DNA of 64,000 nucleotides from Heligmosomoides polygyrus polygyrus (GCA_947396885.1 OX377202.1:63080034-63144033), one strand, 5' to 3'. Shown: positions 22,631 through 34,792, counted from the stretch's first letter. Program-made: numbers and translations. Notes: a model not told the origin generated them from the letters alone.

Positions 22631-22965
22631 TCGACGGCTGGTATAGTCCATTACAAGTTCTCGAAGACTGGAGAGAATATTACAGCGGAGAAGTACTGTG
22701 CCGACGTTAAAGTGATGCACCAGAAGTTAACGGAAAACAGCCGGCTATGTTAATCGAAGGGGCCAAATCCTGCTGCATGAGACCTCCCTTCCTCACGTTT
22801 CAAAAATTGTTGTCCAGAAACTGTATGATTTGGGATACCAAACTCTGCCACACCCAGCATATTCAAAAGATCTGTCCCTAATCATTCTCATTTTTGCAAG
22901 CACTTAGATTGTCATGTGAAGGATAAAAAATTCAGCAACCAAGGTGACGTCGAAAACGACTTTTT
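22631..22965 (+). pseudogene. mariner-like transposase relic (second family)
   Basis: Translating in shifting frames gives the C-terminal catalytic half of a mariner transposase: VHYKFSKTGENITAEKYC-like residues, a MHQKLTENS helix, then GPILLHETSLPHVSKIVVQKLYDLGYQTLPHPAYSKDLS in broken form. The second catalytic Asp of the family HDN motif is Glu here. The late Asp of the YS.D motif is kept. Its sequence differs from the mariner at 18104-19364. It has no intact frame, and its terminal repeats were not found. Confidence 0.75.
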
Positions 22966-23778
22966 ATGTTATTAATTTTTGCAGTTCTTAGTGTGCAGTG
23001 TTGGGAAAAGTGTAGTAATTGTAATGATGCTTATTTCGATTAATAAAATTGCAACCAAAGTTATGGTCCTCAAAGTTTTTAGTCAAAATCGGCCACTTCA
23101 TATGCGACGACCTAGTAATTAGAGGCAGCAACCTGTTAACGTTGCTCCTCGCTCGGTTCCTTTATGATTGGCTGTTCTGCTATTTAGTACATAAAGTATC
23201 CCCATCCATGCCACCCTTATACGAAATTATAAAGACTGTCAGTGAATGAACAGCCGAGTTCAACAAGCCCTTTAAGCTCGGAAATATCGTCTCCATCACG
23301 CTTCATAAATACAATTGAGCAACTTTACGAGGAATTCTTGCTCGACTGTCGCATCCGTAAGAATAACACTGAGCTTCCCAAAAATTCTTCTACTGCTTGC
23401 AAAGTGAAGAGAAAGACCACACTCCCACACAAACACTCAAATGCTGCAAAAGCAAGTAAGGGTCATAAGTTCGTATAAAAATGAGAAAGTGAGTAAATAG
23501 TAATGCAATAAATAATGCCGGTATATCAGACAGAACAACTAATGCACTAGTTGGTTTTCCGCCATTTTTAACAACTTCCTAATGATCAAGCTTTTTCGAA
23601 ATATAACTGCAAGCCATGACAACATAGAACGTTGCGCTAAAACAACTACTTATTGTTCACAATTATACAGAAGCTTACGTTGATTACATATTTACGTTAG
23701 TTTACAAAAACACACTGGAAATAAAAAAGACACGACAGTGAACACAAATGCAACTATTTAGACATAAGTCTAGAAGTC
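22966..23778. other. No gene recognised
   Basis: Increasingly AT-rich sequence. Small frames (23049-23478) have no recognisable domain. Confidence 0.4.
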
Positions 23779-24117
23779 GTGAATAATAAAATTGAAAACA
23801 ACTTATATAACAAAACAGATTCCTTCAACTTTAAAGTAAACAGGCTTCCACACACAGACTCACAGGTTCCAGTCAGAATTAAAAGTAATGTCATTTACAC
23901 AGATACACTTAGAATAGCTAATATTTGCTCAACATTCCAATATATTTGTAGTAAAATACTAGAACTTCACAGAATACTTACCCATAATGGATTTAACACA
24001 GAATTCATCGCCACAAACGTAAAAAAATGCTTAAACAAGAACAGACAAATATTATATAAATACGGCATGTTAGGCAACTATAATAAAGCAATAAACTTAG
24101 TGGGAACACTAGTATAG
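23779..24117 (+). pseudogene. Possible Penelope-like RT C-terminal fragment, AT-rich
   Basis: A 112-codon frame with strong A/T bias. Residues about 45-100 read LRIANICSTFQYI, then LHRILTHNGFNTEFI and a VKKCLNKN tail. This resembles the helical region after the catalytic palm in Penelope-like RTs (an ICS...L..IL..NG(Y/F)...FI pattern). The palm itself is absent, so the call is tentative. The codon bias differs from the GC-balanced Penelope copies at 37.8-43.6 kb, so it would be another lineage. The two-hairpin motif lies 530 bases downstream on the same strand. Confidence 0.35.
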
Positions 24118-24459
24118 CTGGAAGTTTTTGAGTAAATTTAATTTGCTAATATATACGCACATTTATAAGAATAGATCTTATTGATATGACGGTGAAAGGA
24201 ATGTGGAAGCAGTGACGTTAGTTGATATAATTGTGAAATGATGGATAATGCTGATCCAATAAGATTACTACATAGTGTGCCAATATACCAAGAATTGAAT
24301 AGTGAAATGAATACCGTAATGATAACACATATCAAAATACATATGCATACAGATACCGTATAACAGATCACGGTATGGTTACTTTATATAGGAAAACCTC
24401 TAAAACCGGTCGGCACAAGGAGGAGTAAGTTTAGTGACTTTAGCAATTTCTAAATATTG

Positions 24460-24640
24460 ACAATAAATATTATAAAATAAATAAATAAATAAATACAAGA
24501 AAAACAAAATAAAAATAAAACAATAACATATCTAAAAAATATTAATGAAAAAGAAAAGTGAAATAAAAAATAAAATAAAAATAAAAGATAAAAATAATTA
24601 AAATAAAATTAAAATATAAAAATATAATAATAAGGACATA
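24460..24640. repeat. Low-complexity AATAAA-rich tract
   Basis: About 180 bases composed almost entirely of A/T in AATAAA-like repeats. It leads directly into the hairpin motif. Confidence 0.85.
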
Positions 24641-24644
24641 AAAT

Positions 24645-24729
24645 TATAGCACCTCCTTCTTCACTGGTGAGCCACCGAGGAGGTGTTATAAGAAAACGGT
24701 TTGTCTGAAGGGAGGTGGCAAAACAAACC
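24645..24729 (+). other. Two-hairpin structured motif, copy B
   Basis: Hairpin 1 is a 12-bp stem (24645-24656 with 24679-24690, one G-T pair) around a 22-base loop starting TTCTTCACTGGTGAGCC. Seven bases later, hairpin 2 is a 7-bp stem (24698-24704 with 24723-24729) around CTGAAGGGAGGTGGCAAA. The loops and spacing match copy A at 6875-6958, but the stem sequences differ while pairing is kept. That pattern indicates selection on structure. Function is unknown. Confidence 0.65.
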
Positions 24730-25169
24730 ATTGAGATTTGATATTGTTTCTCCATAATTCTCAAGTATATTTAGGTAAGAAACGCATGTATTGCACTACC
24801 CTGAGCTTTCTCACTGTTTTTGGCCTTCGTCACTTTCCCAGCCGTTGATGAAAAATATGAAAAGGGACTTATTGGATTATGAGAATGGAATCTATCTACG
24901 TTAAAAGATTCCGCCTAGGAAGGATGGAGAAGGAATGGCAAATATAATAATTTAACAAGTGACTGCTTCCAGATAACACCCTACGACAAGGCATTTCGTC
25001 ACGCTGTGGATACACTGGTGGTGATCGTGCGTCGTGCTCTAAAGTCGACGGTTGCTTCAGCATTTCAGTTTTCGACGGAATGACAGGAAACGTGAGAGCA
25101 TTTGAAGTTACCGTTTTCCTTCACCTGTGCTGCAAACATGTGACAGAATGTTTGCAATGAGGAAAATAT

Positions 25170-25328
25170 ATTAGGTTGGAAACTAAATCCCGCCGTTCCT
25201 TGTGATCAGGTGAGGTCATGCTCAATTCTTCTTCTGATGATCACAAAACCGCTCCTTAGAAAAGACATCTTCATGTGCGGCCGAGGGGGTGCCCAGGGTA
25301 AATTGAGCATACCTCACTGATCACAAGG
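25170..25328. repeat. mariner-type end plus 29-bp inverted repeat
   Basis: TTAGGTTGGAAACTAAATCC after TATA at 25170 resembles a mariner terminal repeat, but no partner end was found. It is followed by an imperfect inverted repeat, 25198-25227 with 25301-25328, separated by 73 bases. Confidence 0.5.
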
Positions 25329-25409
25329 AAGATCGCTTAGGAAGGACAGATTTCCTGAACAAGTGCTAAATAAAAACTGTGCTATTGTGGACTCCAATTT
25401 CAGCTCCAG

Positions 25410-25609
25410 NNNNNNNNNNNNNNNNNNNNNNNNNNNNNNNNNNNNNNNNNNNNNNNNNNNNNNNNNNNNNNNNNNNNNNNNNNNNNNNNNNNNNNNNNNN
25501 NNNNNNNNNNNNNNNNNNNNNNNNNNNNNNNNNNNNNNNNNNNNNNNNNNNNNNNNNNNNNNNNNNNNNNNNNNNNNNNNNNNNNNNNNNNNNNNNNNNN
25601 NNNNNNNNN
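25410..25609. other. Assembly gap (200 N)
   Basis: A run of 200 N that hides the 3' end of the RTE fragment to its right. Confidence 0.99.
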
Positions 25610-26315
25610 AGCAGCGTCTCCATTTGCCCCTCTCGCGTTCCAGAGTGCTCCAATGGATCCTCCTCGTTCGATGGACACGAAGAGCGTCATATCGGTCGTT
25701 CAGCGCTTTCACGAAGAAGTCCGACCAACGCGTTGGTGGGCGTCCTGGTGTTCTCTTGACATCCCGCGGAATCCGGTCGGTAACGGCTCTCGTCCAGCGG
25801 TGCCTGCGAAGCGCATTACGTGGCCGGCCCACATAATTTTAGACAACTTGGCCCACGCGACAGCGTCTCTGATCTTGGAACGTCGGCGAAGCTCGGAATT
25901 CCGGAGGGCTTCTCTCACTTGCGTGGGTCGTGTCACTTCGAGAATCGTCCTGTCGATTCCACACAGCGCAACGCTGATCGCATGTTCATCCTGCTTTCGT
26001 ATAGCCCAGGCCTCTGAGGCGTATGTTAGGGCAGGAAGAACAGTGAAGTCGAATAGGTGGGCACGGAGTCGGACGTTCTTCGTCTTCTTTGCAACTTCTT
26101 TGACGCTCTTGAAAGCTGCCCAAGCCGATCGTTTCCTTCTGCTCAGCTGCGGTGCTAGGTCGTTGGCCATATTGACTTGGCGACCCAGATACACGTAGCT
26201 GGAGCATTCGGAGATGTTCGTCCCATTCAGCGAGAATGGAGCATCGTCTTCGTAAGATTCAACTGCAGTCCAACATTCCCACATACACGATCGAAGTCGG
26301 TAAGCATTCGCTCCG
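25610..26315 (-). pseudogene. RTE lineage 2, C-terminal fragment
   Basis: The C-terminal third of an RTE protein unlike the 11.4-14.6 kb element. On the minus strand it reads APFSLNGTNISECSSYVYLG, then [36 protein letters not shown], a [13 protein letters not shown] motif and a final [10 protein letters not shown] next to the gap. This is the region after the RT palm, with the YLG and GHVMR-type blocks. A frameshift near 25800 divides it between two frames. The right edge (about 26315) abuts a gag fragment, so the catalytic RT is missing. It belongs to the same lineage as the fragment at 44255-45500. Confidence 0.8.
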
Positions 26316-27590
26316 CGGATTCATTCTCCTTGAATTCTTCAGAAAGTGCTTCTACAAACCCGGAGAAGCTACTCTCCAACCTCAAGTGGTAGACTTTCCA
26401 TGATTGCGCGGGGTCGGCCTCCTAACTTCGAGCTTAGGAGATGGATGAGCACGTCATCGCTTATGATGAGCCACCCATATTTATGTTAAAGGACTTTAAG
26501 AACGTCTCAAATCCTTTTCCTTGCGCACTGTCATAGATCACTACATCTGGCAGAGCCATTGAAGCAAACGCCGCTCCTACTGAATTTCCACTGGCTCCGC
26601 AATGTCCAGTAATTCACCTTGGTTCCTTTTGTACGGTGATCTCCATTGGAATTCCAGTAGCCTTCACTGCTCGCTCGCGGGCTGCAGTTTTCGCAAATAT
26701 GGATTATTCTGTCTCTTCGGCAACATATTTTGCCTGACTTCACACCTCGTGGTGTGAGATGCTTCTGGCAAACTCAACACCTTACCTTCGGCAGCAGCAA
26801 TAAGGTCGAAATTCAGCATTTCGACGTCCTGCGGCATGCATTCGAGTTCACTGTTTGCATTGCCTCTTTAAAGGTCGTTTGCAGTGAGCCAGGCTTGTTC
26901 TGATTGCCCTGAAATGTACATACTTTAGGGTGCTCATATACTAACTCTTGTGTTTCAGAGACCCCGGCTCGCAAAACCAGCTTTCTGACTGTTTCTAGAA
27001 GAGTTTTCACTGCTCCCACTGCTTCAGTGGATTCAACTGCCAGCAGCTTAGCAAGAACGCGCATGCAGACGTCATCATGGCGTGCCTGTTCCCTCACTTC
27101 TAGCATAAGCGCACTAAGCTGGTCAAAGTTGAACGCATTCAGACATCCTATTTAACTAGACAAAGACGCCAGTTTTGTCATCTCTGTCTCAATGTCATTG
27201 CATGCTTTGTCAAGAACCTCTTGGAAATCCCCCACTGGACCCAAAGCCTCTGTAGGTGACTTTTTCCACGCTTCTTGCCCAATGCGAAATGTTGCGCACT
27301 CTCCCTTATTTTAGTCGCCTGCTCACTAACACTGAGCAGAAACGCGCTTACCTGTGGTGCTTGCGTTTCCGCTAGCTGGTGGACCTTTTCCGTCAGGCCA
27401 GCTACTTGCGCCTATAAGTCAGCGATTGTCCGGTCTTCGCCCTCGAGAAGTGCCATTACTTCTACTTCCTTTTCAATGGCGTCTTCGGATATTTTCCTGC
27501 AATATATACGAATTAATTTCGTAGTTTCGAGTCGATTTTTCAACTTCAATCGATCAAGACCAGCGAGAAATCGGGACTCACCTTACATCT
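26316..27590 (-). pseudogene. Gypsy-like gag fragment, second copy
   Basis: A degenerate minus-strand relative of the gag at 11183-15721. The clearest stretch (26813-27106) reads EQARHDDVCMRVLAKLLAVE, matching the other copy's SEQAQHDDQC block. The start-proximal part, with AIEKEVEVMALLEG-like residues, lies around 27420-27490. The capsid end (SGFVEALSEEFKENESA) is near 26320-26370. Several stops and frameshifts interrupt it. Protease and pol are not present here. Confidence 0.65.
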
Positions 27591-27676
27591 CGTGATTTTT
27601 CCTCACAAGTAAAACGTTTCAGCGCAAAATGAAAATTTGCGCTGAAACGTTTTACTTGTGAGGAAAAATGACGAGA
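27588..27676. repeat. Near-perfect hairpin, 41-bp arms
   Basis: Arms 27588-27628 and 27636-27676 are reverse complements with a single mismatch: 33 consecutive paired bases next to a 7-base loop (ATGAAAA), then one mismatch and seven more pairs. It lies at the outer edge of the gag fragment. No target duplication was seen. Confidence 0.9.
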
Positions 27677-27679
27677 TTC

Positions 27680-28535
27680 ACTCCACGGTGAAATTCACGT
27701 ACTACCGTGTTTGACGGCCTGGTATCTGCAGTGTTTCTTCAAGGATCCACTGCCCTGTTGAAACCAGCACTTTCACAAAAAAAATCCTATGCAAGTTTCC
27801 TAGGCGTGCGTTGGAAGCGACAACAGTTTGGCAGTTGTTTGGCGCCTATGTACTAGCTTCTTTCTCCCGTGTTGGGCGTGCCTTTTTTTTCTATCCACTG
27901 TACAAGTGGAGTAGCTTATTAACTTTATACGGTTATATAGCAATATATATAGACACGAAGAGGCTATACAAAAATTATTTAATGCCAATAGCACTATTGT
28001 CGCTGGCACAGCAAAGGAAAAGTGCGATGGGACGGAGGGGTGAAGAAGGACCGACCACTGTGGCCAGAGGAGAAGAGACGAATCAATGTCCTCTGTCCCT
28101 CCTACAGACGGCCTCCTAGAACATGAAGCATGAAGAGAGACTACACGAAAGGATGAGACCACAGAGTTATTGACAGGCATCTTGGCAAGGAGGGGTGGTC
28201 AGGTCGCGGCGTGGTGGCGAAAGAGTCATGAGGATATGAAGAGATCGGCGGAGGCTCATGAGACAGGCAGGAGATGGCGAAACAACAACAAGCACATCTA
28301 CGTTTACGGTAGAGCCATGAGCAATATCCACACTTGGGCCTTACCGTGGTAATAACAGGGAGTCACGCTGAGCAAATAAAAGCCGAAGATTAGCCAGATA
28401 CTGACTAGTTTCCGCAATTTGTTCTTCACCGTCTTCGTGGTGCACCCGGATGCATCCCGTGCAAATTGCTCTATCATTGTTGTGAAGTTGAAGCTGTTGG
28501 TTGGAGTACCGCCTACGATGGTCTTTCCAGTGCCA
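27680..28535. other. No gene recognised
   Basis: Overlapping frames on both strands at 27800-28180 have no domain support. Confidence 0.4.
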
Positions 28536-28539
28536 TCTG

Positions 28540-28779
28540 TCCCAGTGCCTCACCAGAGCATTAAGAAATTATGCTAAAACGAAGAGAGAATGAGCTATTA
28601 GAGGAAGGAGAACGGGTACACCTTTGTTACCAGGGCAGCGTTACGTCATTTGGACGTCAGTTGCCCGTCAATCGATAACATTTACGAAAATTTACGACTT
28701 ACGACCCAAAATGTCGTAAGTCGTAAAAAGATTGCCAAAAATCGCCGTAAATCGTAAATCGCAACTACGCACACCCATG
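28540..28779 (-). mobile_element. hAT family B terminal fragment
   Basis: Read on the minus strand, it matches the left 230 bases of the hAT at 20231-21616, including the ATTTACGATTTACGAC subterminal repeats. It ends at 28779 with a mutated terminus (CATGGGTGTGCGTAG in reverse). Confidence 0.75.
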
Positions 28780-31700
28780 ATGGCAACAAATGTAATTTAC
28801 GCTTATCGAGCTGTTTGAAACAGAAAAGACGAGGATAGTTGATTTCCAGGTTAGGCAAGTCAAAACTGAGGCCAGATTCGTGGTCAGCACCTCAAATGAC
28901 ACCAGTGTATAAAGTGTGGGCGAACTAGGTGCTTCTAACCTCACCACCTTCACTCGAGCCTAAGCCTAGAGCGGGCTTTGCAGCTCGGTCACCTCGGTCG
29001 TCATTGTAATCAGGGGCGGTCATTGATGTGCGAAGCCATTTAAGATGGAAACCAATTGAATACGTTAGGCGGAGGAGGGCTACAAAGAAAGCAAAACGTG
29101 GGAGCCACTACGTCCTTTTTTGAACGGGTGGAAGAACAGAATTTGTTATCTTTAACACCTTTTCATTTTGAAACAGCTTGGCTGTTCGAAAATCAGGATG
29201 GGCCATGCACTGTACTATCGAGATCGAAAAAAAAAACAGTTACTTATACTTCCACAGGTGTGCCACAGGTGTTATTTGGAGTATTGATCATAAATCTGAC
29301 ATCGGTTTCTGAATTTCCGGATCCTTATGGCTGGTTAAGGTTAGTGTGAGTAAGTGAGGGTGGTGAGGTCAGAAGCACCAATTTTCCCAAACGTTGCGCA
29401 TTGGATTTACTAGGGATGCTGATCACGAATATGGCATCAGTTTTTGAAGTGCTTAACCTGGAAATCAAAATTTGTCACCTCTCCACTTTCGATGAGCTCG
29501 ATAAACGCAAATGGCATTGTTGCCATGCTTTTGTTCAAAAATGTGTTGGTAAAGGGTCTCACTGTCAACGAATCGCAAAATGCATGGTATTCTATGAGGG
29601 AACCAAACCTGTAACTGCAGTCTTGTGAGACGAGAACACTACCACTGTACCGCAGCCACAGCTGGCAAGGCGGCTAACGGCTACACTGGTTACGCAACTC
29701 TGCGTCCACCCTGCATCATCGCACACGGCACACAGTCGGTGCGAAACCTTAGCCAGCCAGAAGCTGCTTATGAGATCCGTGCAGCAAATTTGGTCTACAC
29801 ATTTGTGATCAGCGTTTCAATGTCGTTCACCTGACATACTTCTCGGCCCGAAGTTTCGGTGGAATCTGAGTTCATTTCACTGTCAGTGTGAGGTTGCAAG
29901 TTCTTTGTTGTTCGTGGTGGTGAGTGATGTCACGTTATCAAGAGGTCGCGCAGATCCTCTTCGTGAACCATGTTGTAGTTGTATTTGTGTGTTGAACTCG
30001 TTTCAAGAACGAGCTCACTGCTAACAATTGTGATCGGGCGATGGGCCTGTACCGCAGCTGGGCATACCGCTCTCGGCACCCCAATCAATCTCGAGATGGG
30101 TATTCATTTTTAAGACATCATTACTGAGCTCTTCGGTATGCAAATTCTTTTTCCTTTTGTTCAAAGTTTATTTTTTAGTTTTCTTTTTGCTGCTACAAAA
30201 CATCGAGCTGCAATAAAGCGTCTGACGGAGAGCTTGGGACGATATTCGCTGAGAGTCGAAGAAGGAAGCCAATGATCTCGCCTTCTTCGGTAAAAATACT
30301 ACCTGTTACGATGCTGATTTTAATTTTAACTAGAAGTGTATTTTAGAGTATTTATGCATTTATTTTCCTTCATTGGGAATCAATCATCCCTCGTATTAAA
30401 TAACCAATCACTCAGCAATATTTAGTACATACACGTTTGAACTGCAACGCTCTATAGGTTATTCAAGGAAGGAGTGAGTGAGTATGCACTAGTTTTATTG
30501 GTACATGCCGCGATGCGCACAGCGGGGTAAGGGGCGCGCCGCTGCTCCTACCGCCATCGTGGCAGCCAATCACGGCGTTGATCGAACTCGCCTGCTCTGC
30601 GTGGCACTGCCTGAATGGGCGGCAACGGCCGTGCCCTCTGAAAGAGATGTATTCGGTCGGTGCCTGTTTGGCTGGAGCGATTGCGGTCAGTGCTCTGGCC
30701 GTTCCCGTACCCCCTCCCCCGCTGCACGCCTTCGCGGCATGTGCCTTTTCATCCAGATTTTAAAAGTCTTTTTGAGCGTGTACTAATTGGCCAGTCAATC
30801 GGAAATGAAGATTTCTAAAAAAAATCCGAATCCATTCATCTTGTATCGGCAAGCTTTAGAAGGAATTCGAGTAGACTTTTTGAAGTCTTGTGCTCCGAGA
30901 AGAGCATTATTTTTAATTTTATTTTACACCTTGAAACACTAAACATGCACATATAAATAAATGAACAAAAATAAAAATTAACGGCACTGTGGGCGTTCTT
31001 TAGTTACGGCGAATATCTACTTGAGCGAAGTTCTGTCCCGCACACTGCCAAACAAGAGCTAGTACGAAGAAAGCGTTCAGAATTTCGATATCTGCATAAA
31101 CATTGTACTCGCCGCGACCTGAAACGGGCATGATATCTGATCGTCAGGATTGGAAGCCGATAATCTCCCAGAAAATGAGTGTAGAATAATGATAATCTTA
31201 TTGATTTGTCGACCAAGACTGTCGCCTTCCTTCATTAGGCTGATGTTTCAGCGAATCCACCTTCTCCGGAGCCCAGAAAAGTAGGAGACATTCGCAACAC
31301 TACTAGCCCAAGCTTTCCTTTCTTCAGAATGCCTTTCCTAAGGATAAGTCAGACAGAATCAGACGAGGAAATTGCGACAAATCTGGCAGGTGACTGCCGT
31401 GGAGAATCACCGTTTTCACCCGTAGCTGGAAGAAACGTGGGTGAATGAGCTTCAGGTCCCAGGGCCGCACGACTTAAACTGGTCAATATTTTTCGAAATT
31501 TTGTGGAACGAGTGAATGTTTATTCGATGTCGAAAATTTGCGAACGAATGAACGATCGAATTTATTCGATGTCGAAAATTTTCGAATGATCGAATAGTCG
31601 AACAATTTGTTCACATGAACGTGTAACAAATAACCGTATTTCGCTGTGCAATAAAACGTGCCTTTAGTAAACAGGCCGATTAGGGCTTGTTCATACTTCG

Positions 31701-31937
31701 AGGGACAAGAGCAACAAGAGCGACTGGAGCGACTGGGGCGACGGACGTAGTGTGGTGCTCGCAAACAATTACGTATTCCACAGTACATTCGTCGTGGACG
31801 TCTAAGGACACGGGTCAACCAGACGAGCGGAAAGGCGAGAGCGCAGAGAAACAGACACTCTGGCTGCGATCTGCCGGCCGAGTGTACTGATTCAGCGCGC
31901 GGGTGAAGGTGCCCTCCCGTCGCCTGCTCCTCCATAA
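28780..31937. other. No gene; dispersed short repeats
   Basis: No coding frame is convincing. Copies of a short dispersed repeat (core ATTCGTGATCAGCACC or its complement) occur near 28870, 29285 and 29425. A degenerate TTCGAA-rich stretch lies at 31485-31610. Confidence 0.45.
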
Positions 31938-32299
31938 GGCCTATGTCATAACATCGCTCTTCGCTAGCGAAGGCGATGGACAACTAACATAATTGGGGAA
32001 GGGACGGTATCAGACGTTGTGGAAAGGCAGACGCCTGTAGCAGTTGTCCGATCCACCGCTAGCAAAGCCTCGCTAGCGGGGTGTCATACTTTCGAGCGAT
32101 ACGGCATCGCTGCCGATGCGACCGCGTCGCTGAGCTGAGCAGAGCGTCGGGCAGCATCGGTAGCGATGCTACGACGCAGCTGCACACAATGCTATTAACT
32201 GCGCGCCTATTCGCTAGCTTCACGCTAGCGAAGAGACTTCGCTCATCGCTCTGTTCGTCGCCTTCGCTCGGAGTGAGCGAAGGTATGACATAGGCCTAA
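31935..32299. mobile_element. Harbinger-type MITE with TAA duplication
   Basis: A 359-bp element (31938-32296) with terminal repeats GGCCTATGTCATA at both ends, flanked by TAA at 31935-31937 and 32297-32299. A GGCC start and a 3-bp TWA duplication are typical of PIF/Harbinger. The inside is rich in CTTCGCTAGCGAAG palindromes and has no frame of note. Confidence 0.75.
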
Positions 32300-32330
32300 C
32301 CATTAGCAGTGGCGAAGACGCACGGTGTGA

Positions 32331-33270
32331 GGCGCCTTTTATACTCCCGCCACGGCGCGGCGCGTCAATTTGGGGAGCGGCGCGGCCAGTCGCGCCGCGC
32401 CACGATTTTGACGCGCCGCTGCGCGATTGCAGTTGGAAAGGGGAGTGTCAGCGACACGCAGCCACGAGCATCTGCGCACTATGGCCCGTGCTCCAGAAAC
32501 GGTCCACGAGTCATTGAGGGACCAAAACAGGAACGATTTTTTGGCTGATCAGCGCAATGCATCTTGTCAATGTTTGTCGTGGGATTCCTGTGGGAGCGAC
32601 GAATCCTCTCTTAAGCCTGGACTCGAAGTCGTTCGTTCAGCTTACGGTTGAAACTGGTGAGTGTGGTATTGAATCGAATCCCCTGCAATGCAAACGGCGC
32701 TAAACCACTCCTTATTTTGCGTCATGTGCGGGTCCAAAAGTAAAACTGCTGGAACGTACCCATCGTCAAGAATCACTCAAAATTCTTTCTCATATGGCCA
32801 TTCTAGGGTACTGTGCACTAAGCATATCTTCAGCGTGATATATGAAGCTTCGTGAATGACAGATCTCTATTCTGTTCCTAGGTTACAGAAGGTACGGGCT
32901 AAGGTCATGGTCACCGATTTCGCCCAAACTCCCTAATCAACCGAACCTACCGTAGTTGCCCGTAACTTCAAAAAACGATGTGAGATTCGTGACCAGCACC
33001 CTAAACCCCCTCCCTCCTTCCCAATAGGAGAAGTTTGGTCGAAGAGGTGAAATCTCCCACCCCACGCCGAGTCTGCCGCGGCTGATCGCGCCGCGCCCTT
33101 CCCCTCAGCGGCGCGATTCGCCGAATACCGTAACCCAAAATTCCGTCAAGTGTGGTGTTTTACGGCGGCGGAGTATAAAAGCAATGCGGCGCCGCCTCGC
33201 GGCGCGAAAAATCGATAGCCATGCCGACCATCACGCCGCGCCGCGCTGCGGCGCAAGTATAAAAGGCGCC
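32331..33270. mobile_element. GC-rich terminal-inverted-repeat element, 940 bp
   Basis: The ends share about 34 bases of imperfect inverted repeat starting GGCGCCTTTTATACT, next to GGCGCGGCGCG. The flanking triplets are TGA (left) and TAA (right), close to a Harbinger-type TWA duplication but not identical. No transposase was recognised inside. It lies 31 bp from the preceding MITE. Confidence 0.65.
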
Positions 33271-33273
33271 TAA

Positions 33274-34785
33274 GAAGACTTGTTTTAAGAGGGAGAAAGG
33301 GATGCAACTTTCGCAGCCTACAGACCTTTCTAAGGTCACGAAACACGTCTGGAGGCTGCTACGTTTTGGGTGGCACGACAGACATCAACTAGTGAAGGTA
33401 CGCAGGTCTACCAAATCTTCATTTGTAAAAAGAAATTGGTGGAGACAATATTTGGGTCCTGTTTACATAATGGCAAGGTTTTCCAGGAAGCACATGCCAG
33501 TGGAAGACAGGAAGCAACAAACTTAAGTGGGTCATCCCCATGGTGTTCTATTATTCACCTTTCTTGGTCAGACCATTGCGTTTATGAACAGATGAGAATC
33601 CTTAAGCCCGATCTTTGATCCTTAAGCTTTCTGGTAGCCTTAGGTCTGTTTCCTTTTACTGTTTCCTTTTACAGACGATAATGATGGAATATACTCATTT
33701 GCATACAGCTAGAAAGCAATGAACCTTATGATAAAACTTCTGAGAGAGGCCCTCGCTTTGAGATAAAACCAATCAGTGTTCACACAGCACTGCAGTAACT
33801 GATCTCCGAAGCGTTCTGAAGCCAGGTTTTGAGAAGTAACGGGCAGAAACCCATTTGTCTACACAAGAAAAGCAATATAACCTATTCCAAGCCGCTCAGT
33901 ACTTTGCGTGTGACCTTGTGTAACCAATCGAACACACCACTGTGGCGTTCTGGCAAGTACACGGCGCGTTCCAAACTCGCGACACAGCAGGGATCGGATC
34001 TCACCTTTGAGCCGGAACACTGGTTGCGAGTACTATTACCAGTGTCCTTGGCGTGACATTCTTTAAAAAAAAGTCGAAAAGGTAAGCCAAGACTGTCCCA
34101 TCGCATCAACGTTTCCAATAAGAGAGGTCGCCTAACCGACATTCGTCGTATGCGAAATAATGGTTTATGAAGAGCAGTCCTCGAGCTGCCCCATCTCGCC
34201 TGCGGTAGAGAAGCTCGGGGGTGCTCGTTCTGTTTTGGATGAGTCCTTGAACAAAAATAGCTATGTGCCCTCGAACAGTATCGCATCGTACGTGTGCGCT
34301 GATGTATGGGATGTGACGAAAGACTCTGCTACAAGCGAGTCGGTGGCTCAGCAGGAGGCGACGCTCCTTCACAGGTGCTAAGCCAGAAGTTCGACTCCCG
34401 TGCTATGCACTTTTTGCATTTTTTCATGACCACCGCCTCCCTTAACAATTTGCTTCCTGCACATCTCCCACACATTTACTTCACATTAAAAAAGCAAATA
34501 ACGATCAGATTCGTGCTTAACACCCAGATAGCCTCTATAAACGAATGAACCCGTATAAACGGACGAAAACGGTGAACACGTACCATTGGACACCCATACG
34601 TACTGTAACTTCCCGTGCTTCAGCGTAATACCAACAACGGATTTCAGATTCGTGATCAGCACCCCAAATAACACCCACGGACGAAGGGTTGACGAAATCG
34701 GTGATTATAGCCTCGACACTCCTAATCACCCGTCACAGTTGCAAGATTGGCTGCAAAACACCATACGTCATGTTTTAACACATTT
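33274..34785. other. No gene recognised
   Basis: Several short frames without domain support. Copies of the ATTCGTGATCAGCACC dispersed repeat lie near 32980 and 34650. Confidence 0.45.
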
Positions 34786-34792
34786 GCTTAAG

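Noticed and set aside
24645..24729. Helitron 3' hairpin or hammerhead ribozyme
   Set aside because: No CTRR end at the expected distance, loops too large for a Helitron hairpin, and hammerhead core positions do not align despite GAAGG/GAAAC resemblance.
33301..34381. Host gene exons
   Set aside because: Frames lack recognisable domains, phase-consistent splice sites and codon bias.
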